Shown here one piece after another: positions 58,105 through 64,000 of a DNA stretch of 64,000 bases. This DNA is from Lutjanus erythropterus (lineage: Eukaryota; Chordata; Actinopteri; Lutjaniformes; Lutjanidae), in contig CM034613.1 of NCBI GenBank assembly GCA_020091685.1, forward strand, positions 12,332,775-12,396,774. The letters are read 5' to 3'. A program made the position numbers and the translations under genes. The first letter of the stretch is position 1. Each line of letters starts with the position of its first letter. The notes under the pieces were generated by a model, which was not told the DNA's origin, did not search any database, and worked only from the letters and a program-made list of their open reading frames with translations.

Positions 58105-61100
58105 CTTTGGAAAAAAGAAATGAGGATAATTGTTGGGAGAGGATGGAGTATCTCTTAGAGGAGGACTTGTTCAGGAAGCACCTACCCAGCAACTGACACC
58201 AAACAGACCAGTGTTTCCCAAACTTTTTCCCACTTTTTTAAGAGGTCAAACCATCATGACCCAGTTCACAGAGTGCCAATAAATCTTCAAAATGTCTTCC
58301 ATCATCTTTTTTTTGGGAGGACCCAAATAAAATCTCCGTCTCTGTGACCCACCTGTGGGTCGTGACCCAGGTCTCTGGGAATAACTGATATAGAATATCT
58401 TTTTGAAGAAGAATTTGAAAATGTAAATGACAGTTGTCAGGGCATATAACCAACAATCTGATAATCTTTACAGATCAAGACTTGATAATCAGTGGAAAAA
58501 ATGTTTAAATCGAAAAATCAAATCAAATTGTTACCTTATAATCGAAAGCGTTATTGAATCATGGATTTGGAGGGTAGTGACACCCCTAATAGAAGGAGTA
58601 ACTTACTGTATTTTTGATTGTATGTATTCTGTATTTTGTACTGAAAATCATACTGTTGGGATTTATCAGTGGTGGAAAGAGTACTGAAAATGTGTAGTCA
58701 AGAGTATTAGTTACTTTTAAATCACTGATGTGTTGTAAATTTTGTGCATTTTTCTTGACCGATAGTTAAAAGTGTGACAAATAAATTAATAATTAAGAAT
58801 CTTTAAGATACTAAACACATATTTTTTTTTCTCTTTTTCTGGTCATTTTAAGTTTAAGTTTACTTATTCAATAAATGCTCTGCCAGACATCACTGCCATT
58901 TCTAGACTATTGCTTAATTTATCAATTTTAATAAGATTTTAATTAATTCAATTCTTAGAGGCAATTAATGATTAATCATTGACTTTTTGAATCCTCATTT
59001 TAAACTTGTGCTGCTGCAGTGTTTTGTTTTTCATGTCTTCTTGTTTTCATTGGCTTGTTTACAATCAGATCACCTTATTGGACACAAAAATGCCGATAGA
59101 AGGTTTGAATATTGATTCAAATTGTACTCAGTACTCAATTATGATGTTGAGAGGAACTAATGAATACTTCAGTACAAGTAAAAATACAGACTTAAAATCT
59201 ACTCATGAAAGTACAAGTACCCCAGAATGCTACATAATTACATTAATTTGAATATTTTTAATTAGTTACTTCTACCACTGGATTTATTAATACCTGGTGT
59301 ACCTTTATACAAAAAATACACAAAAATGGTGATCACCAGACAGGAATCCTTTCCTCCAGCTCTGTGTCCGGCACAGATCATGTTCTCTGTGAAATGAGAA
59401 GGATAGGCGCATCGGCACTCATTGTTTCCCACTATTGGTACGTTCACCTCCTGAAGGATGTTGGAAAGTGTACCTAATTGGAGATATTTCAAAGGTGAAT
59501 TAGAATTTTTGTGGAAAAGAAACAAAAAACAAAACAAAAGGAAGAAACTCAGGCATTATTAGCATCGGTTGTGAACCGTTCAGAGCTGGGACTTCAGTTC
59601 AGCCAAAACTTTGCCAGACACACCAAAAATGCAGCAAAATGGAAAAATATTTTGCTGGAATAAGTGGCAGGCAGCCAGGTAGCTTGTGACATGTGGATGG
59701 CAGCAAACACCACACAGTGATAGCAGAGTAAGAAATGTTTTTCTTGTAGTTTTCTTCACTTAAACTAGTAGATAATTGTTTACTCTTTTACTTGTTTACT
59801 TTGTTTGGATGAGTTATGTGTTTGATGTTAAGAGCTGTAATAATTTATGTTTCTATCTGAGGTTCTTTTTTGTCATTTGTATTTTTCTTCGATGTAGCAC
59901 AAATCTCCAGTTATGTTATTTGTATCTACAAACGTAGCCCTGTCTGTTGTGCTGCACTCTTGGAAATAACTTTAAAAATGAAGAGGTCCCACCCACTGTG
60001 AATCAAAATGTGATTGGTTAATTCCTGTGCTGTCACTTTCTAAACAAACACACAGGCTGTGGCCTTCTGTCCCGGTGATGAAGTCTTAACCAATAAGCGA
60101 GCCAGCTCAAATCTTTCTCTGCCCAGAGACAAAAACAAAAAAATCTGATTGGATAACTCTATTTTGCAGTTTTCAGGACAGTAACCCTTTTGTTGCTGAA
60201 GCAAACTTGATAGAAAATGAGATTTAAATTGGTTTAATAATAATAATAATAATAGCCTAATAATAAAATGAAATGAATCAAATATAATAAATTTAAATAT
60301 AACTTTTGAAACACTGATGTGTTAGGCCTTCTCTGAAGTGAAACTACAGTGTTTCTCTGCAAACTTACCATTAAAAGTCACACCAAAACCAGTGACCCAG
60401 CTGCTAACCCCGGTGTAGAAAGTGCTGTTAGCTGAGGCCAAGCACACTGGATATATGTAGTTGGTGAAATTCACAGGGGCCTGCAGCTTCAGGAGACATA
60501 TGTCGTTGTCAAACCTCCCGCGGCGGTAGAAAGGATGGCATATGATCCGTTCTACTGTCAGTGACACTTCATTGGGGTTTGCACCTATCATCCTGAGGCG
60601 GCCCAGGTGAGCCGTTATATTGTTGACACTTTTTGAAGACAGAAGTGAAACAGTTAGTTTTTCATCATTCAACATCACATTTTATGAATGAGTGAGTGTT
60701 GATACTTTAGCCCTCATTTACATCTGGTATTAACATCTGTATTTACCAAACAACCAACCGACTCTTGAAGACTTAAGATGAGTTGAAAAAGTCGGTTTAG
60801 CAAATTTTTATCAACTTAGTGTAAAAGTGCCATCTAGTGCCGACTATCGATCAGTCACTGTGAATGCACCACCTAATGGTTGATTGAAGCCAAACTTTGT
60901 ACAGAGCACCTGTAAATAATGAGAAACTACTGTTCATGGGACCAATAAAAAACTGTTTTTGCACAATTTGTTTGTGTAAAAGCTCCATTTAATGATCACT
61001 TGGTGCCAAATTTTGCTCAGATTCTCAGTGGGGTACTGCAAGTTTTAATAGGGTTCACTTTTGAAGACCAAAGATGTTTCTGAAAAAGTAGGGTTAGCAT

Positions 61101-63771
61101 GTTTTTCAACTGTGTAGCTAACATTAGCAGGTGGTCTGTGAAGCTAATATTAGCTTTTGGTCTGTGTAGATGTTAGCGGTTGTTCTCTGTAGCTAACATA
61201 AGCAGTTGTTCTACGTAGCTAACTATAGTGGTTGGTCTTACAGTTAGTTTGTTTACTGTTCTAATTACGTAATCCAGTTTTAAAACTGTTTTTTGCACAT
61301 TTTTCAACTATTTTTGTAAGAGCTCCAGCTAGCCTATTGGCGCTAAATTTTGCTCAGGGTAGTGCAGCAAACAACTGCACCAAAATTTGTATTAATAGGG
61401 CTGATTTTTGAAGAGCTAAGATGAATTTGAAAAAGTAGGCTTAGCATGTAGCTAATGTTAGCGGATGGTCTGTGCAGCTAATGTTAACGTATGGGCTGTG
61501 TAGCTGACATTAGCAGTTTGTCCGTGTGGATAATGTTAGTGGTTGTTCTGTGTATCTAACATTAGTGGTTGGTCTTACAGTTACCTTTTAAGTAATCAGT
61601 TACATGAAATCCATTACTCCTCAAGACTGTTTATTTTTTGGATTCAGGTCTCATTTTAATACCAGATGTAAATGGGTTGTGTAATGCAATTTAGTCTTGT
61701 TGTAACAAACCAAAAACGTAAAGTTTATAAAATTAAAGTTGCAACAGTGTTCTCTTACCCTACTGCACAGTAACCACTTGTCAGCACCCACTGGTTGCTA
61801 ATAAGGGACCCTCCACACAAGAGCGTTTTATTTCCAATGTGTCTTTCTAATTGGGCTTGCCAGGGCCAAGCTCCTGGAGACGCACTTTGACCTCCCACAA
61901 TCCTGGAGTTAAGTTGAGCCCGGCCACATTCTGATATCAGAGAGGAGAATTAAACATGGAGAACAAGCAAACGCTTTTGTATAAAATGACAAAATATGAC
62001 CAACTTTGTTGTGCTGTGGTTAAAATATGGTCAACTAAAAGTTAAGATAAGAGAAAGTTGAAGACATCAAAGTTGACTGTTGTTCAGAGATGAATAATGC
62101 TGCATTCATGCCATAAGGGACTTTATGTACCACCAAGAGCTGTTATTGATTGATTATTAAATTAATCACTAACTACTTTCAAAATCATCTCATTGGTTTT
62201 AGTAACTTTTAAAGGTAAAACCCCAAATTTATGATTCCAGCCTCTTAAATGTGAATATTTTCTGGTTTCTTTACTTCTCTGTGAATAAACTGAATAATAA
62301 ATATTAATTATTTATATAAATTAATAAATATTGTGCATTGGCAATATAGAAAACCTTTAATATCCAGAATGACAGAGTATTTGTGTGTCTTTTGAACACT
62401 TGGCTGAAGTTGGATATAATTCAGTTGATTTTGTACTCTTTAATTATGTGGGAAGTATATTTTGAGCTTTTTAATCTGGCAACAGGCCAGCCTCATAGTG
62501 AGTTTGTTTTATTTAAGTGCATTTTTGTGTGGCCAAGGACTTGAATTTCTTCAACTCTGTCACACAAAAAGACGATATTACAAGATAAAACACAAAAGAA
62601 TTTTTTTAAAATGTTTTTCGTTGCATTAAATACAAGATTATATAATTAGCCATATGATCAAAATGTTTGATATATTTGCTTACAATTTTGTTGATAATGT
62701 AATTTATCTTTCTAAGAAACAACATAGAATATAATTTATAATTATAATATGTTATTAATTGATTATTAATTTATTTTAATACTCATTTTATAAATAAAAA
62801 AATAAAAATATATTTAATGAATATAATAGAAAACGTTGTGTGACATACAGGGCATGTCTCTAACTTTTTCAACAGGGTGGCCAAAGTGGGACATTGACTT
62901 ATTTGTCATTTTCTATGTATTTTGTACTGATTTCTGAGAGTTACATCACCACCACCACAGATGTTAACTCTGTAAAACAGAATATCTTTCAGAGTTGACA
63001 AAATGTTACAGATTTTCATTTCACAGCCAGCTGTACTGAGCAGCCATTTTACTTTTTAAAGTTGCTCAGAGTTTTCTTAACGCTAATCATCTAATAATTC
63101 TTATGTAGCTTTGATTTAGTAGTTCTACAGAGTTTACTTATTGTTGAGACACATCTGATAGCAATATTATTTAATGAATTTGTTGAAAAATAGAAAGTTT
63201 GTCTGTGATTGAGCAGTATTCCGCCTTTTTTAAACCAGGAAGTCACACGGGGTTTTTAGGTATAGCTAACTCTTAGCTAACTCTTTTTATGTCTGATCAT
63301 GTTTTCTGATGTAGTTGACTTTAAAGGGACAACATTTTCATAAACAATGTATTTTAAATTGAAGTTTATTATAATAGTACATTTTTACATCTATGTCATC
63401 AGTAGATATTATTAGTTTTAGAGTTTAGAGTCTTTTAACACAGTTTTTAATTTTTGAATTTATGAATTCTTGTCTGGTAAAAACTTAGTAAATTAATTAA
63501 TTAAAGGAAATAAAACAAGAATAAGTGTTAAATAAAAGAAGTTCCCCATTGGCTTGTACGACTGATGTGTATGTGAACAGTATGTACCAGCTGAAAACTG
63601 GTAATTTAAGTCAACTGTCATATGACATTAATGCAGCATATTTAACATCTTGCTGCATATGCATAAGATCTGTATGATCTATACTGTCCATCTTTTAGTA
63701 GCTGACTGGAGGAGACAGAACTTGAAGAACTTGTAAAGTTGGATGCTTACTTGGCTGCTGTGAACGACACC
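57723..63771 (-). CDS. Prostasin/tryptase-like serine protease homologue, catalytically dead
   Basis: Trypsin-fold S1-family member, partial at both ends. Minus-strand exons: 63771-63751, 61930-61759, 60628-60369, 59473-59337 and 58104-57723, with consistent phases 1,2,1,0. Visible: a mini-exon (reading into CRSQQPK), the [14 protein letters not shown] activation site, [24 protein letters not shown] where active enzymes have [14 protein letters not shown] with the catalytic Asp, [23 protein letters not shown], and GDGGGPL where active enzymes have GDSGGPL. So His-57 is Tyr and Ser-195 is Gly. A Pro/Thr-rich stalk ([20 protein letters not shown]) and a hydrophobic end ([15 protein letters not shown]) suggest a GPI anchor, as in prostasin. 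The signal peptide lies beyond the window or was not recognised; the stop is in the gap. A non-catalytic, regulatory or binding role is inferred. Confidence 0.85.
58209..58387. mobile_element. MITE-like repeat with imperfect inverted ends
   Basis: Begins cagtgtttcccaaac and ends in the complement of cagttattcccagagacc, with gacccacctgtgggtcgtga near the right end. This pattern is common in fish hAT-type MITEs. No clear target duplication. Lies in the protease intron between exons 4 and 5. Confidence 0.5.
58388..58666. other. Protease intron, nothing recognised
   Basis: AT-rich stretch between two transposon-like elements. Confidence 0.4.
58667..59280. mobile_element. Non-autonomous DNA transposon, 614 bp
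   Basis: Starts cagtggtggaaagagtact and ends acttctaccactg, inverted copies. Flanked by the direct repeat gatttat (58,660-58,666 and 59,281-59,287), 7 bp or 8 if the shared G is counted, pointing to hAT-type integration. Near the right end gaaagtacaagtacccca resembles the left-end fragment at 15,767. No transposase. Confidence 0.75.
59337..59473 (-). CDS. Serine protease homologue exon 4
   Basis: Acceptor ctccaattag, donor ctg|gtgatc. Encodes [39 protein letters not shown] and GKDSCL. The Asp of KDSC, which gives trypsin-like specificity in active relatives, is present. Confidence 0.87.
59474..60368. other. Protease intron with a TAA run
   Basis: No exon recognised. (TAA)n at 60,237-60,256. 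Confidence 0.5.
60369..60628 (-). CDS. Serine protease homologue exon, Asp position
   Basis: Acceptor ttcaaaaag, donor aatg|gtaagt. Encodes [20 protein letters not shown] through [20 protein letters not shown] and [13 protein letters not shown]. The catalytic Asp (NDICLL) is kept. Two to three N-glycosylation sites (NIT, NFT, NST). Confidence 0.88.
60750..61580. repeat. Higher-order tandem repeat with 30-bp sub-units
   Basis: A block of about 300-350 bp is present three times. The marker aagatgagttgaaaaagtcg (about 60,775) recurs as aagatgtttctgaaaaagta (61,071) and aagatgaatttgaaaaagta (61,419). Each is followed by a ttagca motif and preceded by aaattttgctcag-type text. The second and third blocks end in runs of about 30-bp units built on tagctaacattagcagttgg and tctgtg (61,111-61,250 and 61,447-61,580), both closing with gtggttggtcttacagtta. 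It lies in the protease intron between the His and Asp exons. Confidence 0.75.
61759..61930 (-). CDS. Serine protease homologue exon, His position
   Basis: Acceptor ctgatatcag, donor tagg|gtaaga. Encodes [20 protein letters not shown], then [20 protein letters not shown], then [17 protein letters not shown]. The cleavage site R-IVGG is intact. The His exon is recognisable, but the AAHC motif reads SGYC. Confidence 0.88.
61931..63750. other. Protease intron, very AT-rich
   Basis: About 1.8 kb with no exon or delimited element recognised. 62,580-62,830 is particularly AT-rich. Confidence 0.5.
63751..63771 (-). CDS. Serine protease homologue mini-exon
   Basis: 21 bp between acceptor gattttcag and donor caa|gtaagc on the minus strand, phase 1 in and out. 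It encodes CRSQQP and joins to KCGRAQ in the next exon. Small size, but phase and flanking splice sites fit and such mini-exons occur in this family. Confidence 0.6.
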
Positions 63772-64000
63772 CTGAAAATCAAAACAAAGAAAGACGTCAT
63801 AAGCAAAGAGGATGAAGCTGATGATGGACAGTTGATAGCATTATTATTGATTAGATAGTTTGATTATCCTGCCTTCAGAAAATGTTACCTCTCATGTTGG
63901 ACATTTGAAAATACAAATAACTACATCACTTATGACATATACATGATGGAAAGAATCTCTTTTTCTATCAGACATCAACAGGCACATAAAGAGATGTAAA
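63772..64000. other. Window edge, expected upstream side of the protease gene
   Basis: The signal-peptide exon should lie upstream on the minus strand. I found no hydrophobic leader ending in a donor here, so it is probably beyond the window. Confidence 0.4.

Noticed and set aside
60750-61580. Possible CRISPR-like array
   Set aside because: Eukaryotic intron; units are contiguous, without unique spacers, and diverged. A minisatellite explains it.

Overview
This window is vertebrate, almost certainly teleost fish, genomic DNA. Genes are split by GT-AG introns, the DNA between them is AT-rich and full of fish-type repeats (Tc1/mariner fragments, hAT-type non-autonomous elements with 8-bp target duplications, tRNA-like SINEs, microsatellites), and the receptor genes are of kinds typical of fish immune clusters. 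There is no operon, no bacterial feature and no CRISPR array. All gene models were built by hand from reading frame, splice consensus and phase; no transcript data were available.

Layout. 1-21,000 holds no gene I can support, only repeats and unremarkable AT-rich DNA. It includes a solo LTR (4931-5306), decayed Tc1/mariner copies and a tRNA-derived SINE nested in another element. At 21.0-21.66 kb a TATA-type promoter and a non-coding exon ending in a strong donor probably form the 5' end of the next gene. 30,766-42,338 (+) is kcnj10 (inward-rectifier potassium channel Kir4.1), 438 codons over five coding exons; its introns hold two well-delimited insertions and a 55-bp minisatellite. 46,554-51,295 (+) is a SLAM/CD2-family receptor: signal peptide, two Ig-like domains, one membrane segment and a tail with three tyrosine motifs. 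53,651-56,536 (+) is an Fc-receptor-like gene with four Ig domains. Two of its exons each carry one extra base in an A-run, so as assembled it cannot be translated through. A 500-N assembly gap (57,223-57,722) hides its 3' end and the 3' end of a convergent minus-strand gene (57,723-63,771+). That gene encodes a prostasin/tryptase-type serine protease homologue whose catalytic His and Ser are both replaced; it looks like a GPI-anchored pseudoprotease.

How it fits together. From general knowledge, human KCNJ10 lies on 1q23 near SLAMF and FCRL/FCGR genes. The order kcnj10 - SLAM-like - FcR-like here therefore looks like a preserved piece of that old immune-receptor neighbourhood. The serine protease homologue is not part of the human block as I know it. 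Most interesting points: the double-mutant pseudoprotease, the two matching homopolymer frameshifts in the Fc-receptor-like gene, the five-exon coding region of kcnj10, and several mobile elements whose exact ends can be read directly.
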